12,822 bases of DNA from Betaproteobacteria bacterium (GCA_009926035.1 RFPQ01000010.1:1-12822); one strand, 5' to 3'. Shown: positions 1 to 7,180, numbered from the stretch's first letter. Translations and numbers: made by a program. The notes: generated by a model not told the origin, from the sequence alone.

Positions 1-507
1 GATTACAAAAAAAGAATCTTAAAAGAGCTTGAATTATTTCCTCTTTGGAAATTAAAAGACAAGCCTAATGATGAGCTTTTGCTGAAGCAAAATAAAAATC
101 TTATAGAAGCTGATTTATTTTTTGGATTCAAAATAGATTTGGCAGAAGGATCTTTATTACTTTTGAGCCAAAAATTTTTGTTAGGTACTGAAGAGGACGC
201 CCAAGACTTATTTTTAAATATTGCAAAGTTTATTGCAACATCGATAGCTTTGGATGCATTCCAGAAGAGCCATTTATTGAGACTTACTAAAGATCAGATA
301 AGCGATCTATTTCTTAATACTCCCCCAAAGCATTTATTAACTTTTGGACTAAATGATCAGTTTTTTGAAGAATACAAAACAAATGATTTGATGAATAATG
401 TCACTATGAATATTAAGCATACACTTGATATAAATCATTTACTTAAAAACCCAAAAGACAAGAAATTAGTTTGGGAAAATATTTTAGATTTAATCAAAGC
501 TTTTTAA
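1..507 (+). CDS. C-terminal part of a hypothetical protein, possibly DNA polymerase III psi (HolD)-like
   Basis: The reading frame is open from base 1, so this is the 3' part (168 residues visible) of a gene that starts upstream. A TTG at 79 could be taken as a start, but in-frame sequence before it (LKELELFPLWKLK) looks like genuine protein. That stretch resembles the N-terminus of HolD/psi and family-4 uracil-DNA glycosylase proteins, where a short helix ends in W-x-L-R/K. The C-terminal pattern LLKNPKDKKLVWENI also resembles the LL-x-NP-x-x-K-x-x-W ending of that fold. The glycosylase GEAPG-type active-site motif is not present, so a non-catalytic relative such as psi (the clamp-loader to SSB link) is the better guess. 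The family assignment is inference. It lies 17 bp before proS and is probably cotranscribed with it. No signal peptide or membrane segment is visible. Confidence 0.5.
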   Translation, partial: DYKKRILKELELFPLWKLKDKPNDELLLKQNKNLIEADLFFGFKIDLAEGSLLLLSQKFLLGTEEDAQDLFLNIAKFIATSIALDAFQKSHLLRLTKDQISDLFLNTPPKHLLTFGLNDQFFEEYKTNDLMNNVTMNIKHTLDINHLLKNPKDKKLVWENILDLIKAF

Positions 508-524
508 ATTAAGAAAGAATATAA

Positions 525-2249
525 ATGCTCGCATCAAAATTTTACATTTCAACATTGAAGGAAGCGCCTTCAGAAGCAGAACTTATAAGTCATAAGCTTA
601 TGATTCGCGCAGGCTTTATTAAGCGTCTAGGCTCAGGCCTTTATTCATGGATGCCGCTTGGCTTAAAAGTTTTAAGAAAAATTGAAGCGATTGTGAGAAA
701 TGAAATGAATCAAGCTGGCGCGGTAGAACTATTAATGCCAGCTATACAACCAGCTGAGCTATGGGAAGAGACAGGTCGATGGGCTCTCTTCGGACCACAG
801 ATGTTAAAGATCAAAGATCGACATGATCGAAATTTCTGTTTTGGTCCGACGCACGAAGAAGTCATCACGGATATTGCAAGGAAAGAAATTAATAGTTACA
901 AGCAGTTACCTATTAACTTTTATCAGATACAGATGAAATTTAGGGATGAGATTAGACCTCGTTTTGGTGTGATGCGTGCTCGCGAGTTTTTAATGAAGGA
1001 TGCTTATTCTTTCCATACTTCGAGAGGTTCATTACAAGAAACATATGAAACAATGTATCAAGCCTATACCAATATTTTTAATAAGATAGGTCTTCAGTTT
1101 AGGGCAGTGAAAGCAGATACCGGTGCCATCGGAGGTGATGGTTCGCATGAGTTTCATGTCTTAGCCGATTCTGGCGAGGATGCGATTGCGTATAGCTCAG
1201 TATCTGATTACGCGGCTAATATTGAATTAGCAGAAGCGATTCTTCAGGACGACAAAAGACCAGATGCAAAAGAGCCAATAGTTAAATTTGACACACCAAA
1301 ACAGACGACTTGTGCAGATGTAGCTAATTTGATTGGTGCCCACATTCAAAAGACAGTGAAAACTATAGCACTTATAAATCAAACGAATGAAGCTAATGAA
1401 TTTTTCTTAGTCCTTCTTCGAGGGGACCATGAGCTTAACGAAGTGAAATTATCCAAGATAAAAGACTTTGAGAATTTTCGTTTTGCAACGGACGAGGAAG
1501 TAAAAGAGCATCTAAAATGCCCCTCAGGATTTATTGGCCCTGTGGGCGTTAAATCTTCCATAAAAATTTTAGCGGATAAGTCTGTCAGTGTTCTGTCTGA
1601 TTTTATTTGTGGTGCAAATGAACCCAAACTTCATTTAAAGGGTGTGAATTTTGTGCGAGATCTCCCAGAACCCGCACTTTTTGCAGACTTAAGAAAAGTG
1701 GTCGAGGGCGATATGAGTCCAGACAAGCAAGGGACTCTTAAGATATGCAGGGGTATTGAAGTGGGTCATATTTTCCAATTGGGCAATAGGTACTCTAAAG
1801 CAATGAAAGCAGAATACTTAGATGAAAATGGCCAAAGTCAAATTCTAGAAATGGGGTGTTATGGCATCGGGGTGTCGCGCATTGTAGCCGCCGCTATTGA
1901 GCAGTCGCACGATGATAAAGGCATTATTTTTCCGATTAACATTGCCCCTTTTGAAGTAGCGATTGCGCCCATAGGGTATGACAAAAGTGCTGAGGTTAAA
2001 GCTTCTGCACATAAAATTTATGATGCGCTTAAAGCAATGGGTGTCGACGTCTTGCTTGATGATCGAGGCGAGCGCCCAGGCATTATGTTTGCCGAGATGG
2101 AATTAATAGGAATACCTTACAGAGTGGTCATTGGAGACCGCAATTTAAAAGAAGGTAAAGTTGAGTTCCAAGGTCGATTGGATCAACAATCTAAATTAAT
2201 TGATGAAAATCAAATAGTTACAGAAATTAAATCTTTATTAATTTCCTGA
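525..2249 (+). CDS. proS: Prolyl-tRNA synthetase, bacterial type with editing domain
   Basis: Cytoplasmic class II aminoacyl-tRNA synthetase that charges tRNA-Pro with proline using ATP. The 574-residue length is normal for the bacterial (ProS type 1) form. Class II motif 1 lies around residues 36-75 ([13 protein letters not shown] onward). FGPTHEE is at 106-112 and motif 2 at 140-148 (R-D-E-I-R-P-R-F-G), followed by [12 protein letters not shown]. Motif 3 is at 444-452 (GCYGIGVSR). The insertion (editing) domain that hydrolyses Ala-tRNA-Pro occupies about residues 225-405 and keeps KTVKT at 276-280 and the GDHELNEVK segment at 300-308. The C-terminal anticodon-binding domain begins near 472 and includes [22 protein letters not shown]. 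The ATG start has an AAGAAAG ribosome-binding site, and the N-terminus ([13 protein letters not shown]) is family-typical. The gene looks complete and intact. Confidence 0.98.
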   Translation: MLASKFYISTLKEAPSEAELISHKLMIRAGFIKRLGSGLYSWMPLGLKVLRKIEAIVRNEMNQAGAVELLMPAIQPAELWEETGRWALFGPQMLKIKDRHDRNFCFGPTHEEVITDIARKEINSYKQLPINFYQIQMKFRDEIRPRFGVMRAREFLMKDAYSFHTSRGSLQETYETMYQAYTNIFNKIGLQFRAVKADTGAIGGDGSHEFHVLADSGEDAIAYSSVSDYAANIELAEAILQDDKRPDAKEPIVKFDTPKQTTCADVANLIGAHIQKTVKTIALINQTNEANEFFLVLLRGDHELNEVKLSKIKDFENFRFATDEEVKEHLKCPSGFIGPVGVKSSIKILADKSVSVLSDFICGANEPKLHLKGVNFVRDLPEPALFADLRKVVEGDMSPDKQGTLKICRGIEVGHIFQLGNRYSKAMKAEYLDENGQSQILEMGCYGIGVSRIVAAAIEQSHDDKGIIFPINIAPFEVAIAPIGYDKSAEVKASAHKIYDALKAMGVDVLLDDRGERPGIMFAEMELIGIPYRVVIGDRNLKEGKVEFQGRLDQQSKLIDENQIVTEIKSLLIS

Positions 2250-2296
2250 TTATTCTATCCTTTTTAATTTAACTACATGATTTAATTGAGTTATTT

Positions 2297-2324
2297 TTGT
2301 CAGGCATTTATTACAAAATAATTA
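2297..2324 (+). promoter_or_regulatory. Candidate promoter for the small membrane protein gene
   Basis: A TTGTCA box (2297-2302) and a TAATTA box (2319-2324) are separated by 16 bp, a plausible sigma70 arrangement. In such AT-rich DNA this can occur by chance. It would give a leader of roughly 145 nt before the ATG at 2478. Confidence 0.25.
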
Positions 2325-2330
2325 CAATTA

Positions 2331-2477
2331 AGGCGTGTATTTATTAAAAAAAAGGTTTAATATTCGGCAAGTAGTTAGCGATCGATGACCTGGAAGACTA
2401 GGGGCAATTGATAACTAAGTGCTCAAGTACTAAAGCTCTTTGATGTGTATATAAAGTCAACTAACTTAGGAGATATT
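2331..2477 (+). promoter_or_regulatory. Long non-coding leader with possible hairpins
   Basis: No reading frame of note lies between the proS stop and the ATG at 2478, which is a long gap for this compact window. Visible pairings are TAGTTA (2372-2377) with TAACTA (2412-2417), extended by a few further pairs, and AGTGC (2418-2422) with GTACT (2427-2431) around a TCAA loop. AGTTAG (2374-2379) could instead pair with CTAACT (2461-2466), immediately before the ribosome-binding site. This would allow two alternative folds. I do not recognise a named riboswitch class. The structure is inferred by eye without energy calculation. Confidence 0.3.
2467..2473 (+). promoter_or_regulatory. Ribosome-binding site fixing the start at 2478
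   Basis: TAGGAGA lies 4 bp before the ATG at 2478. The alternative in-frame ATG at 2445 has no Shine-Dalgarno sequence, and it would add an unlikely N-terminus (MYIKSTNLGDI) ahead of a membrane segment. Confidence 0.8.
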
Positions 2478-2969
2478 ATGTCGAAATCATTAGCAGTAGC
2501 AATTAGTGTTGGTATTTTAGCAGCCGTATGGAATGCTCTCAGTGGCGACTATCTTGGTAGTATTGTTGCAACTAGTATTCCAGTGGGATTTATAGCTTGG
2601 GCTTGTTCAGGCCTTGCTGGTAAATCAGATGCAATGCAAAAAACAGTTATTGGTATGACTTTTGGTGCAATCATTGCTTCCGTGGCAATTGTGATTGGAG
2701 GAGTTGATTTGCCAGTGATTGGTGCAAGTGATGAAGTTGGTGTTGGTTTAGCTGCTCTCATTCTTGTATTAGTCTCAGGAAGAGTAAGTCAAGTCTCAAA
2801 CGTTGGAATAAATGTTTTAGGTTTTGCCTCAGCTTTTACGCTATCACCAAATGCAACTAGTATCGCTGCAATGGATTTAACCAATCCAGTAGCTATTGTT
2901 TTAATTTCAAGTATCTTGGGCGTAGTTGCAGGTAATTTAGCTGAAAAACTTGCGGCTGCAATTAAATAA
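2478..2969 (+). CDS. Small multi-spanning membrane protein, possibly DUF1097-like
   Basis: The product has 163 residues from the ATG with the good ribosome-binding site; an ATG at 2445 is rejected. It is rich in Gly, Ala, Val and Ile and has few charges. About five or six hydrophobic stretches are visible, near residues 4-20, 26-47, 56-75, 86-101, 108-122 and 137-155, so it is an inner-membrane protein. The opening (LAVAISVGILAAVWNAL), the WAC segment at 41-43 and the K-x-x-x-GM-TFGAI stretch recall DUF1097 (YcdZ-like) proteins of unknown function. That assignment comes from memory of the family and is tentative. The gene stands alone between a long leader and a strong terminator, so it is probably monocistronic and individually regulated. 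No substrate or partner can be deduced. Confidence 0.85.
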   Translation: MSKSLAVAISVGILAAVWNALSGDYLGSIVATSIPVGFIAWACSGLAGKSDAMQKTVIGMTFGAIIASVAIVIGGVDLPVIGASDEVGVGLAALILVLVSGRVSQVSNVGINVLGFASAFTLSPNATSIAAMDLTNPVAIVLISSILGVVAGNLAEKLAAAIK

Positions 2970-2989
2970 TTGCTTTAAACAGGCTCTTT

Positions 2990-3019
2990 AAAAAACGCAC
3001 CTCAAGGGGTGCGTTTTTT
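2990..3019. terminator. Strong bidirectional Rho-independent terminator
   Basis: A 12-bp perfect inverted repeat (AAAAAACGCACC / GGTGCGTTTTTT) with a TCAAGG loop sits between two convergent genes. The A and T tracts on either side make it work in both directions. It ends the membrane protein gene on the plus strand and the queA transcript on the minus strand, whose last stop codon overlaps the T tract. Confidence 0.95.
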
Positions 3020-3887
3020 ATTTGGACTTACTAGAAATTTTAAATCCGTAATAAGTTCCGAATTCACCTTCAGATTCGTTATATATAAAGAATAAGTTAT
3101 TTGTATACCCAAGACCGTTGTAATGATTTTGCGCTCTTAATTTTATATCTTTTGGTAAGGCAGATTTGCCAACATAACCACCCTTGGCATTAAAGATTAA
3201 TATCGCTTTATGATCGACATCAAGAATGGCTAACTCTTCTCCGTCAATACCTGTTGAGGCAATAAAATTATCGCTTAAATCATCAAATGCGACGCTCGCT
3301 GACTTGAGATCTAGATGAATTTCGTCTAATTTATTGCCCTCACTCGCGTCAATAATGATGACCTTGTCACTCCTTTTTTGTTTAGCAAAGTAACGATTCG
3401 TTTTGGAATCAAATGAAGGCATTGTAGCTGAGTCACCAAAGGCGGGGTTAAAGTTAGAAACTTCTTTTGATGTGCCCTTTAAATTGCCTTGATCATCAAG
3501 GTCTAGAGAAAATATGCCTGTATTAGGGGCAAAACCAGCTTCACTGGAAATATTGTAAGTGATGGTTGTTAGTTGATAAGTTAATTCATTGTAAAAAATG
3601 GAGCGATTATCAAATCCTGCTTGTGTTGAGGACAGGTATTTTCCAGATTGGTCATAGGTATGAATAAGTGATTTGGAGATAGGCGCCTCAGTTTCTGAGC
3701 CCAAGGGCGCTAAACCGCCATCGGCGATGTAATATTTTTTTTGTCCCGGAATGAAAGCTACTGTCATGGGGCGTGTCGTAGGTTTTTTAGCAAGCGTAAT
3801 TTTGATTACGGATTGCGCTTCAGGAAGCACGTCCGCAAAAATGGAATAATTAAATATTAAAAAACTTAACGCAATAATAATTTTCAT
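3018..3887 (-). CDS. Secreted hypothetical protein, possible beta-propeller
   Basis: A 289-residue protein that I do not recognise as a named family. The first 18 residues form a signal peptide (MKIIIALSFLIFNYSIFA, with a plausible cleavage before DVLPEA), so it is periplasmic or exported. The body is repetitive in style, with beta-rich blocks such as KKYYIADGG, SLIHTYDQSGKYL, GIFSLDLDDQGNL, DKVIIIDASEG, ELAILDVDHKAILIFNAKGGYVG and NLFFIYNESEGEFG. Such alternation of strands and D/G turns is typical of NHL- or YVTN-like beta-propellers, but the blade count and any catalytic function are not clear. No cysteine pair or heme motif is visible. The start is 27 bp after the queA stop on the same strand, so it is probably cotranscribed with queA. 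Its ribosome-binding site is weak. Confidence 0.85.
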   Translation of the reverse strand: MKIIIALSFLIFNYSIFADVLPEAQSVIKITLAKKPTTRPMTVAFIPGQKKYYIADGGLAPLGSETEAPISKSLIHTYDQSGKYLSSTQAGFDNRSIFYNELTYQLTTITYNISSEAGFAPNTGIFSLDLDDQGNLKGTSKEVSNFNPAFGDSATMPSFDSKTNRYFAKQKRSDKVIIIDASEGNKLDEIHLDLKSASVAFDDLSDNFIASTGIDGEELAILDVDHKAILIFNAKGGYVGKSALPKDIKLRAQNHYNGLGYTNNLFFIYNESEGEFGTYYGFKISSKSK

Positions 3888-3914
3888 AGATTACTTTTTA
3901 AGGTTAGCTGTTAA

Positions 3915-4940
3915 TTAAGATCGCTCAATAAAAGAGGCGTCACCATAACTAAAGAAGCGGTATTTATTTTTAATAGCATGTTGATAAAGTTTCTTAATGG
4001 TATCACTTCCACTAAAAGCTGAGACTAAAATAAATAGAGTACTTTTAGGTAAATGGAAATTAGTGAGCAATGCATCCACAATTTTAAATTTATAGCCCGG
4101 TTTAATAAATATAGAGGTTTCTTTAAATCCAAGTTGAATAATTTCTTCAGAAAATTTACTTTCAAGCGCTCTTAAGACGGTAGTGCCGATAGCAATAATT
4201 CTGCCATTCTTTGATTTAGCATCATGAATCATCTTAATTGTTTTCTCAGGTACATTAAAAGATTCACTATGCATCTGATGATGATCAAGATCATCATCTC
4301 TAACAGGTTGAAAAGTACCTGCACCTACATGTAAAGTTAGAAAAGTGTATTTAATTTTTTTGTTATCTAAGGCTTTAAAGATTTCATCAGTGAAATGAAG
4401 TCCAGCTGTTGGCGCTGCAACGGCCCCTGATTCTTTTGCATAAATGGTTTGGTATCTTTTTTCATCACTTGTATTAGCGCTTCTCTGGATGTAGGGAGGC
4501 AAAGGAATATGTCCATATTTTTCGAGTATGTCGTAACTATATAAATCTGAATTAAATTCAATATAAAAAAGATCATCTTCTTTTTTGATGACTTTAATTG
4601 ATACATATTTATTAATCTCGAAGATAGTGCCATCCAATATTTTTTTTGATGTTTTTAAATGCGCGAGTGCGCTATGTTTATCAAGGATTCGCTCAATCAT
4701 GATTTCAGCTTTACCACCAGTGACTTTTGTTCCAAACAATCTTGCTTTAATGACACGTGTGTCATTAAAAATTAGAAGATCATTTGGATTTAATAAATCA
4801 ACAAAATCTGTAAATTTTTTATCCTCTAATGATTTTGTATTTTTATTCAATACAAGAAGACGACTCGCATCTCTTTTTTCAAGTGGTGCTTGGGCAATAA
4901 GATCCTGAGGTAGATCAAAATCAAATTCTTCAAGAAGCAT
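3915..4940 (-). CDS. queA: S-adenosylmethionine:tRNA ribosyltransferase-isomerase
   Basis: Cytoplasmic enzyme of queuosine synthesis. It transfers and isomerises the ribosyl group of SAM onto preQ1 at position 34 of GUN-anticodon tRNAs, giving epoxyqueuosine. The 341-residue length is typical. Family signatures run in order: FDFDLPQDLIAQAPLEKRDASRLLVL at 6-31, NDTRVIKARLFG at 59-70, GHIPLPPYI at 143-151, AKESGAVAAPTAGLHFT at 168-184, LHVGAGTFQPV at 203-213, GTTVLRALE at 252-260, TNFHLPKSTLFILVSAF at 293-309 and FFSYGDASFI at 329-338. The ATG start gives the usual N-terminus, although its Shine-Dalgarno sequence is weak. It lies 57 bp after the DUF2970 gene and 27 bp before the secreted-protein gene. 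tgt is not adjacent here, although it often is elsewhere. Confidence 0.98.
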   Translation of the reverse strand: MLLEEFDFDLPQDLIAQAPLEKRDASRLLVLNKNTKSLEDKKFTDFVDLLNPNDLLIFNDTRVIKARLFGTKVTGGKAEIMIERILDKHSALAHLKTSKKILDGTIFEINKYVSIKVIKKEDDLFYIEFNSDLYSYDILEKYGHIPLPPYIQRSANTSDEKRYQTIYAKESGAVAAPTAGLHFTDEIFKALDNKKIKYTFLTLHVGAGTFQPVRDDDLDHHQMHSESFNVPEKTIKMIHDAKSKNGRIIAIGTTVLRALESKFSEEIIQLGFKETSIFIKPGYKFKIVDALLTNFHLPKSTLFILVSAFSGSDTIKKLYQHAIKNKYRFFSYGDASFIERS

Positions 4941-4997
4941 ATTACTTTTTTGAGCTTAACATTTAAACGAAATCTTTAATTGACCTGAATATTTTAG

Positions 4998-5189
4998 TTA
5001 TTTAATATGATTTAGAATAACATTAACTAAAATTCCAAGGGTTAACAGCAAAAGAATAGCCACTACAAAACCAATAATTAGAAAATATTTTATTCCATGT
5101 TTTTCAACAAAAGCTTCATCCTGAGAAAATTTTCTATTATTTTGTATGCCGAAAAAAGCGGATATGATACTTTTAATGATATTTAACAT
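4998..5189 (-). CDS. DUF2970 family small membrane protein
   Basis: A 63-residue protein with the DUF2970 pattern: an N-terminal IKSIISAFFGIQNNRK segment (residues 5-20, with the AFFG-x-Q core), a short charged linker, and one transmembrane helix at about 34-57 (FLIIGFVVAILLLLTLGILVNVIL). Function is unknown. In many Betaproteobacteria a DUF2970 gene lies within the cytochrome oxidase operon, between ctaG and coxC, which suggests a link to the oxidase. Here it sits outside that operon, on the opposite strand, upstream of queA. Its ATG has no strong ribosome-binding site. It is probably the first gene of a minus-strand transcript with queA and the secreted-protein gene. Confidence 0.8.
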   Translation of the reverse strand: MLNIIKSIISAFFGIQNNRKFSQDEAFVEKHGIKYFLIIGFVVAILLLLTLGILVNVILNHIK

Positions 5190-5254
5190 AGTCTTTTTTT
5201 AAGTCTTAATTGCTTCAATTTTAATATACTTAATTAGTTATAAGCCGATTTAAC

Positions 5255-5260
5255 TATAAT
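5255..5260 (+). promoter_or_regulatory. Consensus -10 box of the tRNA-Leu promoter
   Basis: A perfect TATAAT lies 23 bp before the tRNA 5' end, so transcription would start near 5267 with a short leader. No good -35 hexamer is visible at 16-18 bp; TTAGTT (5234-5239, spacing 15) is the nearest candidate. The transcript could continue into the DUF2244 gene and the cox operon, because no terminator separates them. Confidence 0.6.
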
Positions 5261-5283
5261 GTTAAGTTTACAGCCTTCAAAAA

Positions 5284-5370
5284 GCCGGGATGGCGGAATT
5301 GGTAGACGCACGGGACTCAAAATCCCGCGCTAGAAATAGCGTGCGAGTTCGATTCTCGCTCCCGGCACCA
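5284..5370 (+). tRNA. tRNA-Leu (anticodon CAA)
   Basis: An 87-nt class II tRNA with an encoded CCA tail (5368-5370). The acceptor stem is GCCGGGA (5284-5290) with TCCCGGC (5360-5366) and A73 at 5367. The anticodon stem CGGGA/TCCCG closes a CTCAAAA loop with the anticodon CAA at 5318-5320, which reads UUG. The long variable arm (CGCTAGAAATAGCG region) is typical of leucine tRNAs. The T arm is GCGAG-TTCGATT-CTCGC. The D loop contains the GGTAGAC segment expected for tRNA-Leu. Confidence 0.97.
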
Positions 5371-5401
5371 TAAATTAGATAATTATTGGAATTTTTTTCT
5401 T

Positions 5402-5881
5402 TTGAGTACGTCAAGTGTAAATATGATTCAAATCAAAAAGTCAAAAAAAGGTACATTAAGTGAATTTATTATTCGCCCAAATCCCTCTATGCCATGGAGG
5501 GTGATTAAAAAAATATACTTTTTTTTCTCTATTTTTATCCTCATAATTTCCTTAGTACTTTGTTATTTTGGATTATATTTAGCGATTCCTTTTTATGGTA
5601 TTGAGGTTCTTTTGCTCGGATATGCTTTGTATTTCACTTGCCTCAAAAGTACTTTTTATCAAATTATAAGAATAAGTTCCCGCTTAATTGAAGTTAAAAC
5701 TGTTCAAGGGAAAAAAATTATTAAGGAAGAGTTTAATCGAGACTGGAGTAAATTTAGACTTGTTACAACATATTTTAATCGGCCTAGTTATATTGTAATA
5801 AGTTCCCAGGGAAAAAATACTCGTATTGGAGATTTTTTATGCGAAAGTGAACGTTTAGAGTTATTTAAAAAAATTTCATAA
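5402..5881 (+). CDS. DUF2244 family membrane protein
   Basis: The protein has 159 residues from a TTG start at 5402, or 152 from the ATG at 5423. Neither start has a convincing ribosome-binding site, so the start is uncertain. The layout matches DUF2244: the RPNPSMPWR segment at 25-33 (RPN-x-S-x-x-W pattern), two membrane helices at about 36-58 and 61-80 joined by the short IPFYGIE turn (62-68), then a soluble domain with DWSKFRL near residue 114 and a C-terminal IGDFLCESERLELFKKI. Its function is unknown. In Betaproteobacteria DUF2244 genes commonly precede coxB, as here. The gene begins 31 bp after the tRNA and ends 138 bp before coxB, which suggests a membrane role linked to the oxidase, but nothing in the sequence shows a mechanism. 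Confidence 0.88.
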   Translation: MSTSSVNMIQIKKSKKGTLSEFIIRPNPSMPWRVIKKIYFFFSIFILIISLVLCYFGLYLAIPFYGIEVLLLGYALYFTCLKSTFYQIIRISSRLIEVKTVQGKKIIKEEFNRDWSKFRLVTTYFNRPSYIVISSQGKNTRIGDFLCESERLELFKKIS

Positions 5882-5896
5882 ATACAATTTTTCGTA

Positions 5897-5925
5897 TTGA
5901 TTTTAAAAAATCCTACTGATAACAT
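5897..5925 (+). promoter_or_regulatory. Candidate promoter of the cox operon
   Basis: TTGATT (5897-5902) and TAACAT (5920-5925) are separated by exactly 17 bp, each matching the sigma70 consensus at four of six positions. Transcription would start near 5932 and leave a leader of about 88 nt before coxB. The assignment is by eye only. Confidence 0.4.
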
Positions 5926-5942
5926 GAACCCCATACAATTTT

Positions 5943-5978
5943 AGTAAATCTAAATTCAGTAAATTAATTTCAGTAAAT
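5943..5978 (+). repeat. Three direct AGTAAAT repeats upstream of coxB
   Basis: AGTAAAT occurs at 5943-5949, 5958-5964 and 5972-5978, with start-to-start spacings of 15 and 14 bp. The second and third copies share a longer unit, TTCAGTAAAT. The array lies just downstream of the candidate cox promoter and could be a regulator site or part of the leader, but AT-rich chance repetition cannot be excluded. Confidence 0.5.
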
Positions 5979-6019
5979 AAACAAAGAACATTCGACTTTA
6001 AACGCTAGAAGGATATTAA

Positions 6020-7180
6020 ATGCATTTGAATAAAAGTATGGCTAGATTTTTGTCTAACTTCTCAGTTATCTTCTCGTTATTATTTTTTTTAAACCCGAAT
6101 TTATTGCATGCTGCATGGGGTTTAAATATGACTCAAGGCGTTACCCCCATAAGTCAGGACGTCTATAACATGCATATGACTTCTTTATATGTAGTTACTA
6201 TTATTGGTATTTTAGTTTTTAGTGTGATGTTTTGGTCTATATTTCATCATCGAAAGTCAAAAGGCGTCAAACCAGCAAAATTTTCGCATAGTACAACCGT
6301 TGAAGTAATTTGGACTCTCATACCTTTTGCAATTATTGTTGCTTTGGCAATTCCAGCAACTAAACTTCTTGCAAGGATGGATGACACTTCAAAATCTGAA
6401 ATCACTGTCAAAGCAACAGGTTATCAATGGAAATGGAAATACGATTATATAGATGAGGATATAACTTTATACAGCAATTTGGCCGCTGATAGTGTTGATG
6501 CTAGCCAGAAGAACTCAGGCATTGATCCAAAGACTGCTGATAATTATTTACGAAATACCGATACAGCTCTTGTCCTTCCTGTTGGCAAAAAAATTAGAAT
6601 TATGACAACGGCGAGTGATGTGATTCATGCATGGTGGGTGCCAGATTTAGGTTGGAAAAGAGATGCTATTCCTGGATTTATTAATGATAACTGGACAGTA
6701 ATCAACAAAGAAGGTATTTATCGCGGGCAATGTGCTGAAATTTGTGGTAAGGGGCATGGATATATGCCGATTGTAGTGAAAGCCGTTCCTGAAAAAGAAT
6801 ACTTAGCTTGGGTTCAAGAAACAAAACTTGCATTAAAATCTAAAAAAGATAGTGGCGACAAAGAACTTTCGATGGATGAGTTAAAGTCTAAAGGCGAAGC
6901 AGTCTACAAGGCCAATTGTTTGGCATGTCATCAAGCAAATGGGCAAGGTATTAAAGGGGTTTTCCCGGCGCTCGATGGAAGTCCAATTGCAACAGTTAAA
7001 ACTCGCATTACTGAGCATATTCATCAGGTTATTTATGGTAAAAATAATATGCCTGCTTTTGGAGAGCAGTTGTCGGATACAGACATTGCTGCAGTCGTTA
7101 CTTATGAAAGAAATGTTTGGGGTAATAAAACAGGCGATATTATTCAGCCTAAAGATGTTGCAGCTAGTAGAAAGAAATAA
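6020..7180 (+). CDS. coxB: Cytochrome c oxidase subunit II with fused cytochrome c domain
   Basis: Receives electrons from cytochrome c and passes them through CuA to heme a in subunit I. The product has 386 residues. A signal peptide spans about 1-31 and two membrane helices lie at about 55-76 and 93-113. The aromatic GYQWKWKYDY segment at 134-143 is next. The periplasmic CuA domain has ligands H203, C238, E240, C242, H246 and M249 in the CAEICGKGHGYM motif. A C-terminal class I cytochrome c domain follows (about 286-367), with C300-x-x-C303-H304 and a likely axial methionine at M344 in NNMPAF. All CuA and heme c ligands are present. The fusion makes the subunit longer than plain CoxB, as in caa3-type enzymes and many Betaproteobacteria. 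The AGAAGGA ribosome-binding site at 6007-6013 supports the start. It is the first gene of the operon, 33 bp before coxA. Confidence 0.98.
   Translation: MHLNKSMARFLSNFSVIFSLLFFLNPNLLHAAWGLNMTQGVTPISQDVYNMHMTSLYVVTIIGILVFSVMFWSIFHHRKSKGVKPAKFSHSTTVEVIWTLIPFAIIVALAIPATKLLARMDDTSKSEITVKATGYQWKWKYDYIDEDITLYSNLAADSVDASQKNSGIDPKTADNYLRNTDTALVLPVGKKIRIMTTASDVIHAWWVPDLGWKRDAIPGFINDNWTVINKEGIYRGQCAEICGKGHGYMPIVVKAVPEKEYLAWVQETKLALKSKKDSGDKELSMDELKSKGEAVYKANCLACHQANGQGIKGVFPALDGSPIATVKTRITEHIHQVIYGKNNMPAFGEQLSDTDIAAVVTYERNVWGNKTGDIIQPKDVAASRKK

Noticed and set aside
1379..1627. Open frame on the minus strand inside proS
   Set aside because: It lies wholly within the intact proS editing domain, has no recognisable product and is explained as an antisense shadow.
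2250..2444. Hidden small gene or named riboswitch between proS and the membrane protein
   Set aside because: No frame with a credible start and product is visible on either strand, and no consensus of a riboswitch class I know could be matched, so it is reported only as a possible structured leader.
2445..2477. Upstream ATG extending the small membrane protein by 11 residues
   Set aside because: The ATG at 2478 has a strong TAGGAGA site at proper spacing, and the extension covers that site itself.
2549..2761. Open frame on the minus strand inside the small membrane protein gene
   Set aside because: It is the antisense of a Gly/Ala/Val-rich coding sequence, with no ribosome-binding site and a proline-rich, low-complexity product.
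4367..4908. Open frames overlapping queA on both strands (4367-4633 minus, 4585-4908 plus)
   Set aside because: Both lie within the complete, motif-rich queA gene in other frames, and neither product resembles a protein family.
5881..5912. Weak inverted repeats after the DUF2244 gene (AATAC/GTATT and GATTTT/AAAATC) as a terminator
   Set aside because: The arms are short and AT-only or nearly so, with no following T run; they overlap the candidate -35 box and are not convincing as a terminator.
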